Below, in pieces: positions 22,497 to 33,331 of a stretch of 64,000 nt of DNA. The stretch is from Cylicocyclus nassatus (Eukaryota; Nematoda; Chromadorea; Rhabditida; Strongylidae), in assembly GCA_958299035.1 (NCBI GenBank), contig CATQJL010000223.1, positions 74,975,600-75,039,599 on the forward strand, in the 5' to 3' direction. The notes under the pieces were generated by a model. It was not told the DNA's origin and did not search any database. It saw only the letters and a list, made by a program, of their open reading frames with translations. The position numbers and the translations under genes are program-made. Numbering within the stretch: the stretch's first letter is position 1; each line of letters starts with the position of its first letter.

Positions 22497-22792
22497 TTAG
22501 GTTGTCCCGAAGGTTTTGTCGGTTTTTTCAGACCACTATAAGACCAAGCACAATGAAGACCTGAGTGAGTTCCAACATGCATTCGATGCGGCTTTTCCTT
22601 GTTTCTTGTAGTTACATTTTCAAAACACAATTCTGTGTGCTTTTGTAGATATTGTTAAAATGCCTCACCCGCTCTTTTATTTGCTCAAAGTTCGACTAAT
22701 TTCCAGAGATTTCACTTTAAAGTTTTTGGAAGGGTTAAGCGCGGCAAAAATAGAGCAATTCTCGGGCCATCTTATATATAAAGCTGAATGTC

Positions 22793-22826
<34 letters not shown>

Positions 22827-24146
22827 ATGTCTGTCTGTATGTCTGTACGTATGTTCCGAACAGAAAATTCCATTTCTGAACCGATCTGGACCAAACTTGG
22901 CACACATACACTACGGGCCCCGGCGGGTGTCATAGGCTACTTTTCGTCATCGATCGATATCGATTTTATCGATTTTTGCAAAATTTGAGCTACGGGGCTG
23001 GGAGTTGGCACAGGGGGGTAATCGAGCATGCTGATTACGAATATAATAATGACAGGGCCGGGCGGAGCCGGGCAAGTCAACTAGTACGGTAATATTTTTA
23101 GATTCTCCTAATCTGCTGGCTTACAAGGAAAGGATACTTGTTGACCGTGGCCATTCTTAATGATATATATATATATTAAAAGATGCGCCTTTTAATGGTG
23201 GTTCGAATAGTTTTTTCCATATCTGCGAAACGACAATCTGGATGGAGTTATAATTATTTTTTCATGAACAAACTGCTGAAAATCAAAGCCATCAACAAAA
23301 AATTTTCTTTTCTTCTCAAATGCTGAGTATGATTTAATGGGTATAATACAACAGTATTCCTCTGAAGATTCCCTTCAACAGCTTCAAACGGTAACCTAGG
23401 ACGAATTTGGTAATTCTTAATATTCAAAAGTATGCTTATTTCCTACTAAAAAGTTCATAACTTCCTTCAGACGATCGTTTCGCAGATATCGAGCACAAAT
23501 TCAGAATCAACATTTCGAGATGCATCTTACGGTATACACCTCATTCCTAACGGCCACAGTCATCGAGTATCCGTCCCTTGTTAGTTCTAAAAAAATAATT
23601 TCTTTGAAGGTCTCGATTTTCGGCAATGTCATGTAACAGGCAACTGCAGCAAAAACATGAAAAGTTTCGAAATTTTAGCGAATTGAAATTTCTTTGTTAT
23701 TGAGCATTATTTATGCAACCTATCCAAGTTTGATTTGCTTTGGGAAATCAGCTTTTTGGAATTTTCGGTACTTTTACGTGTTAAAGGAATCAAAAAGTTG
23801 CGGTTTTTCTTAAATAGTTAACTATTACAGACTAATAAAAGTGACCCACGTAATCTAAACTAGGTAAAATGTAGTCAAAGGTTTGCTCTACATAAAGGTA
23901 CCAGCGCTCTTTCAAAACATAAGGATAAAAATTTCTAAAATTTAGGAAAAGTTTGGCATTGCTGTTGAGCTAATCAAAAAGCCATGACGATAACATTGCA
24001 AAGACTGGGTAAATCAGAGAGCAAACATAGCTGTAAGAAAGAGGATGAAAATCTGAATCAAATAGTACCTAGATGTTTAGGTATTGGTGTTCTGGGAGTT
24101 TTAGTAAGCGATGAAAAAAACCGACAAAACTTTCGGGACAACCTAA
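22497..24146. mobile_element. 1.65-kb mariner-type inverted-repeat element
   Basis: The ends TTAGGTTGTCCCGAAGGTTT and (reverse complement of the right end) TTAGGTTGTCCCGAAAGTTT form about 33-bp terminal inverted repeats, flanked by TA on both sides, as expected for Tc1/mariner insertion. No intact transposase ORF was seen. A Helitron-like piece (22770-23084) is nested inside. Confidence 0.8.
22770..23084 (+). mobile_element. Helitron/Helentron-like non-autonomous element
   Basis: The segment starts TCTTATATATAAAGC after an A and ends CAACTAG before a T, matching the A|TC...CTAG|T insertion pattern of Helitrons. It contains a TGTC/TGTA microsatellite (22795-22852), a CCAAACTTGGCACA motif, and a GC-rich GGCCGGGCGGAGCCGGGC stretch near the 3' end. 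These features recall known non-autonomous Helentrons. The 3' hairpin is weak. The microsatellite yields spurious SVCLSVCL ORFs. Confidence 0.5.
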
Positions 24147-25004
24147 TATTTTCAAACAACTTTATATACCTTGATTAAGACTCAATAACTCTTAAATCCT
24201 TTTACCTTATCTCCCCGACGCTCATCTATTATTCTAAATTTTCTCAAAAGAACCCAAAATTTTTTAGATTCTAAGAATATACAAGCCTTTAAAACCTCAA
24301 AATCCATTTTAATCATTTTTTGAAAGACCTCAATTACCTCATTTAAGGTCATAACCTCTTCCTTATTCTCTCAGCATTCCCCAGTTCTTTCCGATTCAAA
24401 AAAAAAAATTCGAAATTTTCCGTCACTTACATGCTAATAAGTCACTTTTTCACTCCCAATGTGCTCACGTTGACCAGCAAAAATTCACCATTATAGGCTG
24501 TGCAATATATTGCATGCCGATACAATATATTACAAAGTCTCTTATTTATTGGGTGAGACACGATGGAAAATTGAATAGGCTCACCAAGGACTCTTTACCC
24601 GCCGTACTCCGCCCACTATCAACTCCTGCCCCGGGCCAATTTCCCCCCGGACCAGTTTGACTTGGAAAATTTTTTGGTCATATCCGCGCCCCCTTAGCTC
24701 CTCCCATTCTCGAGATATGGCGTGGTCTTGAATCGAGTTTTTCAAAAATCACTCTAGAAATGATGTTAAAATTCTGAAAAAATTATGGCATAGTCAGGCA
24801 CGGACCAGATGTATGCGTGCAAAATTGCAGACCCCAGCTTTACCGTAGCCTGAAATCTGAATAACGACTTCTCTACCTCCGTTAGAAATGGTAGTCGCAT
24901 TTTTTCCAATTTTTTCTATAATGTTTAAACATGTTTTTTTCCGTTTCAAAACATTTTTGGGGCAAGGCGTGGCGCACAGATATTTTGCATCGATAAGTCA
25001 TCTC
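24147..25004. other. Gene-free, repeat-flanked spacer
   Basis: No coding signal. It contains short palindromes such as GTGCAATATATTGCATG (about 24500) and GC-rich patches at 24600-24720. Nothing else was recognised. Confidence 0.4.
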
Positions 25005-25005
25005 T

Positions 25006-26360
25006 AAGGCCCGTATGCACGTACATCCCCGCGGGGAGGGGATGTGCGCTTAACCATTGAAATGATCCCCGCTGGGGATCCCCTCCCCTCCCCGCGCCAA
25101 CCCCCGTATGCACAAAGACAATATCGGACAAGGGATCCCCTGTGGGGAGTGGAATTGAACCCTCTTATGCACAAGAGGGGATCAAGCGGGGAAATCACCT
25201 TGCTTTCAAATTTTCTATGAAAAACACTTTCTTATTTCATATTTTGACTGCAACTCATCTTCATCTCCTCACTTTCATTAATTTAGGGTTGCGGAATGCG
25301 CGTATGCAGTGACTGGGCTCGGGGCACTAAAAATGATTTTTTGTACTCCCATTATGTTCCTGCTTTCTTGGATGCTGCCCACTTTCGCTCATGCTGCTCC
25401 ATTTCAGCGTAAAAATGTTGAACTATAGAAGTTGATGTGTCTCTGCAAGGGAATGGGTAGAAGACGTTATGCCGCCGAAAGGGGGGGGGGGTGCCGCGCG
25501 GACGCTCAAAGCAGTATTCTAACACATAACAGAAGCTGCAAATTGTGCCAGCTCTCCATAAACGCTGTAGCTATCAGCTGCATATCGTCCTTGTCCCAGG
25601 GGAATGATCCCCAGCAGCGATCCCTGCCATGCACAAGGGGAAATCTGGGGAGGGGATCACTCCCCAGGGGATTTCTACTCAGAAATAGGCAAATATGCTA
25701 CTTTCTAGATTTTTTCAAGGCAGCTTATGTTAAAATAACAAGATAATGGCAACATGTCATGAAATATGAAAGTTACAATGTGTTTACTCAGCCTATATAG
25801 TTAAAACTATTATGTTATATGAAAAATGCGCAAATTTCCTGAATGATTTAGAACTCCTACAAATAATCGAAAATGGCAGCTATTGTTGCTCGGATTTCTT
25901 TTTAAGAGGCGAATATAGAAAAGAAAGACAAATTGCAAGCCACAGGTCGCTGAGAGAAGGACCCGGCTTTCAAAGAAAACCCTCCATCAAAATGAACGAA
26001 ATGCTTGGTAATGACTGAGCAGAACCAGAATATCCGCGTCTCTGGCATGATCTACACCATCGAACCCCTACTTCGTTGCAGGGGATGCCGATCCCCTCCC
26101 CCGCGTTATTGAGTTGAATTCGCGCATACGGGGTTCGAGTGGGGGAGGGGAAGGGATCCCCTCCCCCATTCGAACCCCGTATGCATTGGGGTTCGCTCGA
26201 TCAATACCTCTGAAACCATTCACACCATCCCCGCTTAGGTGCAGGGGAGGGGATCGCTCCCCTCCCCTCTGTCATGGCAGGGTTCGGCGAAGGGGATCGT
26301 TCCCCTGGGGATCCAGCTCCCCTCCCCTCCCCAGCGGGGACGTACGTGCATACGGGCCTA
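25006..26360. mobile_element. 1.35-kb inverted-repeat element with GGGGATCC/GTATGCAC sub-repeats
   Basis: The outer ends AAGGCCCGTATGCACGTACA and, inverted, TAGGCCCGTATGCACGTACG define the element. Inside are many interspersed, often palindromic clusters of GGGGATC, CCCCTCCCC and GTATGCAC or ATACGGGG, concentrated near both ends (25010-25190; 25590-25670; 26040-26340). There is no transposase. The interior between clusters is ordinary AT-rich sequence. Confidence 0.7.
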
Positions 26361-26550
26361 AAAAGACGGACAACCACACAACCTTCCTTCAGAATGGTCC
26401 TCCGTATCCTCCCCCACAATTTAGACGCTGATTTGTCTATGTTTTTGAATTGTGAGGCAGGCAAACGCGAAGAACTATTTTGGTGGATTTTTGATGAAAT
26501 ACAAAAAGGAAAAATCCCGGCTATTTTTCCTAATGGGCTAATTATATAGT

Positions 26551-26720
26551 TGATTCGTTGACCGCACGGACTGGACATCACTGCGGAGCACGCGCCGCGA
26601 GGTAAAACGCTTGCCCCAGTCAAATCCGCTATTGTACAAGTCGTGCTCTCGCGCCACAGCCGCGCCGCGTGTGGTCCGCAGCATTTGAGCAGTCCGTGCG
26701 GTCAACGAATCGACGATACC
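26551..26720. repeat. Inverted-repeat element, family C copy 1
   Basis: GATTCGTTGACCGCACGGAC and its reverse complement GTCCGTGCGGTCAACGAATC bound about 165 bp. A related sequence lies at 31064-31224 in the other orientation: CACTGCGGAGCACGCG and CGCTTGCCCCA are shared in inverse. The two copies even share similar translated frames, which reflects DNA similarity, not necessarily coding. Confidence 0.7.
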
Positions 26721-27289
26721 TACATGCACCCAAAACCCCTATCCTCCAGCTCTAGGTCCTGAGATTCGCTTGCTTATTATATGGATAAGCAAAAAAAAAT
26801 CTTGCTCGAAATTTTGCCCGGACGCTGCATTCGAGATGTTGCAAGTGTCTGCCTCTCTCTGCAACCATACTTACTTCTGCGGTTATCGCAGAAGTAAGTA
26901 TGGTTCACTTCAAAATCTGACGACGAATTGACTGCAGTCTTTCCGCACACAGTAAGATAAACAACATACAAACAGGTAACACCTGAAGGCTAAGTTCAAT
27001 CACTTCCAGTGCCTTAATACTATATATGTAAGCAGAAAAACTATTTGAGTAGAGATAGAAACCAAGTGAGAGTGCGTTCGCGTTGCGCGCGGTCGCACCA
27101 TCGCGATTTTCGAATGCCCTATAGGTGTGCCCTTAACCGTGAGAATTTTGATGTGTCACACGAAAAAAGAAGCATGAGTCAAAAAGAAAACAAAATCTCT
27201 TTGGATCCTCACTGTCATCAAACGCGATCCTTTCCAATGCAAGAGGTCCAAAAAATACCAAAAATCCAAAAAAATCCAAGTTCAGTGCC

Positions 27290-27510
27290 AATAACGCGCT
27301 CCGCTCGACATCGCGCTTCATCGCGAATCCAGCCGTTTGAGCGGACGAATTCGAAACGCACAAGCGTACCCTGATCGGCAGCGGCGCGAAGCGCAGTTTT
27401 CTCCGCCGAGCGCGACAGCGAGCACGAACTTCGTTTTTTTAACGTTTTTTGGAGTTTTAGACGCCGATCCTTGTACGCTTGTGTGTTCCAAATTCGCTTT
27501 TGACAAGGCT
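27290..27510. repeat. Dispersed repeat, family D copy 1
   Basis: About 200 bp here, including GTACCCTGATCGGCAGCGG and CGCCGAGCGCGACAGCGAGC, match in inverse the stretch 30120-30300. Each copy carries two inward-facing GTACGCTTGTG-like blocks, so the unit is itself an imperfect inverted repeat. Confidence 0.75.
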
Positions 27511-27858
27511 TTTCGAACTCGACCAGCAACAAGCACTATTGTCACAAAGTGGAGCAATCACAGCTTTGTAATGCTGGTGTCTAAAATTTTCGGGTACAGC
27601 CATACGCACATAGATAGTTTTCCGATTTCGTCAGCGAATCCAAGAAGCTTTCTCTACAGTCTGACATTTCTCCGAAATATTGCGCAGTGGAGTAGCATCG
27701 TTACATCTGAGGCTCAAAAACTCCCAATAACGGTTTTGGTCACGACAAACCTTTATTAATTTCAAAAGGCCGCGCAGACTGAGAAAAGACACTGAATTGC
27801 GAAGTGCTTGCTAAATCCGCCGGTCAAGTTACGTTTGGGATCCTAATAAGAATGAGAA
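27511..27858. other. Gene-free spacer
   Basis: No supported gene; the long plus-strand ORF across 27337-27759 overlaps repeat D and has no recognisable domain. Confidence 0.35.
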
Positions 27859-29850
27859 TTAGTCAAAGTTGTACATGATGAAAACGTCGGGTTGCGCCTC
27901 GGGGAGTGATTTCAAGGAGCAACCAAATCGAGAACATAATTGCTGAAAAGAAAAAGGCGAAATATTTACGGTGGTTTGTTTCTTTGCAAATTCACCTCTA
28001 CGGCTCGCAGTGTCCTCTAGCATCAAATAATTTGTAATCGTCAAAGTGAGCAGCCTAAGTAAGCAAAAACTGGAAAATAAATTTGAAAACTATCTTCCAC
28101 GTTACCCACTGTACCCCAAGCTAAAGCAGTCTTGTATATACAAAGACGTGTGCCATGCAAAGTAGCTGAATGGTAACCTTCAGAAAGTCCACTCTGAACA
28201 TAGACCTGATGCGAAATTTCGGTGGACTTCGGTGGAGGCCGTCCAAGCACAGCCGCCGCGGTTCTTTTTTCACGAATTATGAGCAGGGTAAAGCGGGGGG
28301 TGCGGCACTCGACCGTCGGATACGACCCCCCCCCCCCTGATTGCTGTCTTAATAAGACCCCCCTCCTAAACTATACACTTAAGATAGTATTACCTGAAGG
28401 CTCTGTCAAACATAATGGACAACATATCCATAATTAGCATGTCAAATACCCCCTGTAGACAAAGTGTGAGCGAATTCTGAAGATTCAAGATACTAGGCTA
28501 CCTAAGTGAAATGGTCAAATTCCAACATGGTTAACTTTGTTTTAAAGGTGAATTAGCTATCCGTTTTTGCACTCAAGACAAAGCACTACTCCTTCTTTGT
28601 CCACCTCAGGAATCCCGCTTCAGAAGACCTCCAAACTGTGGAATTAGAAGCCAACCAAAATCTCATTTTTCCCATTTTCGCTTTTGATGGCTGTGCTTTC
28701 ACCAAATATTACTCAGAGCTAAGAAGACGAATCAGGCTCAAAACATCCCTATGGAATCTACGAGGTTTAGGCTATCGATTCATATAAATATTGTCCGCTA
28801 AAAATGTTTTTTTGATATAGTTAATGGCCTGCGGCACCCCTGCGGCACCCCTGCGGCAGCCGCAGGTTTTGAGGGGGGGGGTGCCGCAGGCCATTAACTA
28901 TATCAAAAAAACATTTTTAGCGGACAATATTTATATGAATCGATAGCCTAAACCTCGTAGATTCCATAGGGATGTTTTGAGCCTGATTCGTCTTCTTAGC
29001 TCTGAGTAATATTTGGTGAAAGCACAGCCATCAAAAGCGAAAAATGGGAAAAATGAGATTTTGGTTGGCTTCTAATTCCACAGTTTGGAGGTCTTCTGAA
29101 GCGGGATTCCTGAGGTGGACAAAGAAGGAGTAGTGCTTTGTCTTGAGTGCAAAAACGGATAGCTAATTCACCTTTAAAACAAAGTTAACCATGTTGGAAT
29201 TTGACCATTTCACTTAGGTAGCCTAGTATCTTGAATCTTCAGAATTCGCTCACACTTTGTCTACAGGGGTTAATTGACGTGCTAATTATGGATATGATAC
29301 GAATATCATGTTATCGCTATAATCAGATCACCTAACTACGACCCCCTCCCCTTTTGACTCCTCAATACGACCCCCCCTCTGCGGCGTGCCGCACCCCCCG
29401 CTTTACCCTGATTATGAGCGACATTTCAGGAACTTCACACCTCAGTAGCTGATCTGACTTCGTCATATAGATTCTTACTGTAGATTCAAGCCTCAAAGTA
29501 TAGACGATTCTTAGCACGCAAAGACTGCGGACGTCGCCATCCCTCTGATCGAGCGCTCTTTGTTTCACTTACCATCTGCTGTCTCTCCCATGCACGAGCT
29601 ATCTTGGTCGGACGCAATGGCGCCCAGTCTTTGCGTGTCATGAATCGTGTATACATATTTTGCATAAACTATATTTGTAGTAGTGTAGGACCACAACTGG
29701 TTTCTAACGAGTTCCAGCTTTTGGTGAAAACTACACCCAGAGACCAATTCGAACTTTTCTGTTCTCTACACTTACAAACAGGTGAGACCAGAATTGGCAA
29801 TAAGTTTGCAAAGAAGCCGTAACTTCATCAAAAACGCTATCGATAGATTT
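27859..29850 (-). pseudogene. Unknown minus-strand gene or ORF split by a hAT fold-back
   Basis: On the minus strand, a frame reading VRIYMTKSDQLLRCEVPEMS runs up to the target duplication at 29411-29418. On the other side of the element it resumes in the same frame with REKRTAAAVLGRPPPKSTEI and then SGLSEGYHSATLHGTRLCIY. Upstream, two further open pieces (about 29770-29850, DEVTASLQTYCQFWSHLF ending at GTAAGT; and 29570-29720) can be joined in phase. Downstream, a frame with LMLEDTASRRGEFAKKQ ends near 27859. A separate small frame from about 29640 (MTRKDWAPLRPTKIARAWER) also exists. I do not recognise the protein. If it is a gene, the element has disrupted it, or is spliced out. Confidence 0.3.
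28284..29410. mobile_element. hAT-type fold-back MITE, 1127 bp, 8-bp TSD
   Basis: The element starts CAGGGTAAAGCGGGGGGTGC and ends with its reverse complement GCACCCCCCGCTTTACCCTG. It is flanked by ATTATGAG on both sides (28276-28283 and 29411-29418). The 8-bp duplication and CAGGG ends are typical of the hAT superfamily. Two arms of about 385 bp (28446-28830 and 28890-29275) are almost perfect inverse copies around a short loop rich in TGCGGCACCCC. High arm identity implies a young element or recent arm conversion. There is no transposase. Confidence 0.92.
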
Positions 29851-30110
29851 CCTTTTCGCTTGTTGGTAATGTTAACAACTGAGTCTATAAGTTAAGGCTG
29901 AAAAGGATACTTTATCGATGAACACTCAGCACGTATAACTCCCTAAGCGGTTTCACTGTTCTTTCCACCCTTGTCATACATCTACTTGACTTTACTGATA
30001 TTCCACTTTATTGTGGAACATCACTGGCACGCTAAACGCAAATAGTGCATGCAAAGAAGTCACAAAACAACAAGCGTTGCAGTTCTGCCTTTCATACATG
30101 CACCAATAAT
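29851..30110. other. Spacer without recognised gene
   Basis: AT-rich; nothing supported on either strand. Confidence 0.35.
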
Positions 30111-30119
30111 CGTGCGCTT

Positions 30120-30300
30120 GAAAGTCGGTTCGACTTCGAAACAGACCAGCGTGCAAAGATCGGCGTCTGAAACTTCAAGAAACGTAAAAAAATCAAGTGC
30201 GTGCTCGCTGTCGCGCTCGGCGGAGAAGACTGCGCGTCGCTTCCGCGTCGCCGATCAGGGTACGCTTGTGCGTTTCGAATTCGTCGTTTGAGCGCCGTGT
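30120..30300. repeat. Dispersed repeat, family D copy 2
   Basis: Inverse copy of 27290-27510, sharing CGTGCTCGCTGTCGCGCTCG, then GCCGATCAGGGTACGCTTGT. The arrangement of two inverse copies 2.6 kb apart brackets the hAT fold-back and the disrupted ORF. Confidence 0.75.
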
Positions 30301-30679
30301 GGTTACCGTACGTCGGCAGTTGGCTGGTTGGTCCAGGCAGCCAATCGAGCCTCAGTTGGCGGTGAGGCTAGTTCAACCCCTCTTGCAATCTACAACGCCG
30401 GAAAATACCACGAAATGCGCTTTTTTAACAACTCGAGAGATTTAAAGCACAGTATTAGACCCAGCGCATCCAAAGATTAAAAGAAATGGAAACGCAGTCT
30501 TTACCTCCTCGAACCGTTGCATTTAACCCAGAAGAATGAAAACGATAATTGGAGATCAACAACCAAAAAACGACTGCAAAGTGGTAAACCTCTCCTCTTA
30601 CCAAACCTTTGACAAGACCCCTCCATCAAATCTCACTGGTTACCTACTCACTGTTTTGAGTAAACAATAAATCTACAAT

Positions 30680-30685
30680 TTTATT
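30680..30685 (-). terminator. AATAAA polyadenylation signal, UQCR10
   Basis: Canonical hexamer on the minus strand, 84 bases beyond the UQCR10 stop codon. Confidence 0.5.
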
Positions 30686-30768
30686 CGCATTTGCATTTTC
30701 AAGAACAGAAAAAAAAACAGCGAGGTATGAACGATCTATCTACTCTGCAAACGTATAGACAATTTCAA

Positions 30769-31892
30769 TTACTCGATTCGTTGCTTGATATCCTTCCACT
30801 GCTTCCCAGCGTTCACCTGCAATAATGTTGATTGGCATAAACGCATGAAGGTGTACACGTTTTATGTGAACTATTTAGATTTTCAAAATCAGTATCTCCC
30901 TCAAAACTGTTACACTGCCCTATTCAGAAAGTAGGTTCGCCGAAAACATGAGCTATTTTGAGCGGTATCCAACTATTCGCGCATCAAAATCAAAAGCCGC
31001 GGACTTATCACGGTAGTGACAATAGACGCATGAGAGAGTCCTTTTTTTGTGGGCTTATAGAGGGTGTATCTTCGACGGAAACGCGCAGCGCGGCTGAAAT
31101 GTTGCGAGAGCACAACTTGCACAACGGCAAATTTGTACTGGGGCAAGCGTTCTACTCGCTGCGCGTGCTCCGCAGTGATGTCCAATTTATGCAGTCAACG
31201 TATCAACTATACGCTAGAAGGTGAGGGAGCCGAATGTACCCACTTGCTTTAGTATAGTCTCATAGTGAGACATAATACCTATATTCACTGCACCCTACGA
31301 AAATCCCGTGCAGAATAAGTATTATTTCCCTGATCAGCACGCCGAAGGTTCCGACTAAATCAAGTTTCAGCCAAATTTGTTGGTGTCCCTACTGTCCCGT
31401 ACCTACCGTAACCCCAGGAGTTAGGATAGGTGACCTCAGCGAGCGAGTCAAGTGTAGATCTACCAGCGTGCCCACAACCTCTATGACCCTGGGCGTATAG
31501 TTAACTCGACGGAATCGCCCGGATTGAAATGTTAGCCCGCGCGAGTGTCTCTTGCGGGCTAACATTGGCATTCGCGCGCACGAGTCATCATAGCGCCCGT
31601 ACTCGGCAGCCGCGTTGCAGGCACGCTCGCGGGCTTCCAGCCTACAGCGACCCGGGCGATTTCGTGCAGTCGACTTTACCTCTCGCGATGTAGAATGTGA
31701 CTTTAACAAGCTTAACCCCTCCCTTTGGAAAGTGCAAATTAAATATAATCGATGATAACTCACTCTATCCCAATAAGCATCCGTAATGGCGTTGAAGCTG
31801 TAGTTCATGACAAAAGCACCAAGCGTTGCCGCGAGAAAAAGCGTGGAAAAACGCCGAGTAACCTTCCGATATACTACACCTCCGATAGACAT
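30769..31892 (-). CDS. Cytochrome bc1 complex subunit 9 (UQCR10/QCR9)
   Basis: This small subunit of respiratory complex III spans the inner mitochondrial membrane once. Exons 31764-31892 and 30769-30816 join in phase 0 to give 58 aa, the usual family size. The product starts MSIGGVVYRKVTRRFSTLFL. It has the conserved RRxST segment before the hydrophobic span (about 17-33), and ends WDRVNAGKQWKDIKQRIE, matching the family's (N)xGKxWKxIK tail. The ATG is one base after TTCCAG, so trans-splicing is likely. The 947-bp intron holds two repeat insertions (31064-31250 and about 31400-31740), which is unusual for so small a gene. The match is to remembered family motifs; both halves fit. Confidence 0.88.
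31064..31250. repeat. Inverted-repeat element, family C copy 2, in UQCR10 intron
   Basis: Shares, in inverse orientation, TGGGGCAAGCG and GCGTGCTCCGCAGTGATGTCC with 26551-26720. It lies in the UQCR10 intron and shows no splice-supported coding use. Confidence 0.6.
31400..31740. repeat. GC-rich hairpin element in UQCR10 intron
   Basis: An unusually GC-rich block with a clean hairpin at its centre (GTTAGCCCGC 31531-31540 / GCGGGCTAAC 31554-31563) and outer imperfect inverse segments (GTTAACTCGACGGAATCGCCC versus GGGCGATTTCGTGCAGTCGAC). It is probably a degenerate MITE. The antisense ORF that reads through the UQCR10 exon into this block is an artefact. Confidence 0.5.
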
Positions 31893-33331
31893 TCTGGAAT
31901 TGAAAGTGTAGAAATCTTGAACAATAAATCAATAAACTAAAAAAGGAAACAGCAATCTGCACAGACGTGAATGAACAAGGTCCTTCACCAAAGAACATAT
32001 AGGAGAAGGAAAAAGAAGGAAATGGAAGGAATAAGTTGAGATTGTAACCCTATTCAAGGAGATCGGGACGGAGATTAATATAAGAGGAAATATTTTTTCA
32101 ATATGCAGAGATTTGTCAGAAACACCAGTGTCAATTTTTGCATTAGACACAAAAGCAATACAATAATCTCATACCGTGAATAACTTTTTTTTGAGACAAA
32201 AAAAAGAACAAAATTTGATTGAAAAAGCAATCGGAAGGTGATGAGCCCGCCCATTTGAGGCAACTCGTCCAGACATTACAGTTCAATTCTACGCTTATCG
32301 TATCGTGTCTCTGCATACAACCGTTCAAAATGGCTTTTACATCCGCTTTCTGAGTTCTATGACCTTTTATCCAACAATGGTAGTTGGTATGTAAATTCTA
32401 ATTTTGCGAGGGACTAAGTACAATTGGGGAACAGAAAACCAAACAAAAAGCATGTTCTGAAGACTAGGTTTCTTCACTACTATTTCTCTTTTTCTTCGAA
32501 CTAAGAAAATTGAGAACACTTAGTGTTCTTTGCACAAGCCAAACTGCTTCACTTTTCGTACATTGTTACAATTTATGACTTAGGTGTGAATTGATAGATA
32601 ATAACTTGATTTGCTGGAAGTTCCTCAAACAAATAATCTCAAATATTTAATCTGCAAAACCCTGTTGTAACCAAATCAGTAACGATGGATGAATTATAAA
32701 TTTGTCGCAGTTGGACGAGATTCCGCTGTTTGTGCTCTTGCCAAGGTGGTCCTAGGCAGAATAGCATGTTTGTCCTTTAATATCCGGCAAGACAATTTTG
32801 CTTGCGCAGGCCTAAATATCGCTTTTATTTTGTAAAATGTGACTAGAAGTCAATCTTATTTTGCTACGCTAATTGAAAAAGGATCCATCACATTTGGTTT
32901 TATCACACCTCATCAGGTTTCATAGCACTCTTCTTTCGTGGGACGGTTTGGTATGGTTTTGACATCTTCTCTATTTTATCTCTTTCTTGAAGGGAAATTT
33001 TCATAGAACTGTATTGTCTCTCCGTTGTTTTTGTTTACTCAAACACATAATTCAATGAAGTTTCGATTACTCGAGTTTCTATAAAGCTTCGGTGTTCAGT
33101 TCGCGTTTACATTGAACGTACATGATCGATGTCCTTTCAAAATTTCTCAGAAGTCGCCAACTAGGTGTGCCGAATGGCCTATCAGCACGACACTTTTCTT
33201 GCGAAATCAACTTCTACTTTTTGAATATCTCGCATTATTTGATGCACTACGTCTCCATGTTTCGCTGTCTTAAATTGTGAAAATTGAATCTGTTTTTGCA
33301 TTCTCTGCTTTCAGGGGAACCTACAACTAGG
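31893..33331. other. Shared upstream region of UQCR10 and rpl-21 (divergent)
   Basis: The two start codons diverge here, 1.44 kb apart. The segment is AT-rich with no extra gene. A TTTCAG acceptor (33308-33313) lies 18 bases before the rpl-21 ATG and is a likely spliced-leader site. No specific promoter element could be named. Confidence 0.45.

Noticed and set aside
22660..22935. 91-codon ORF with SVCLSVCL repeats
   Set aside because: It is a translation of the TGTC microsatellite inside the Helitron-like insert.
31389..31763. Extension of the UQCR10 first-exon ORF to 167 codons
   Set aside because: Reading through the GTGAGT donor enters a GC-rich repeat; the true second exon at 30769-30816 completes the known protein.
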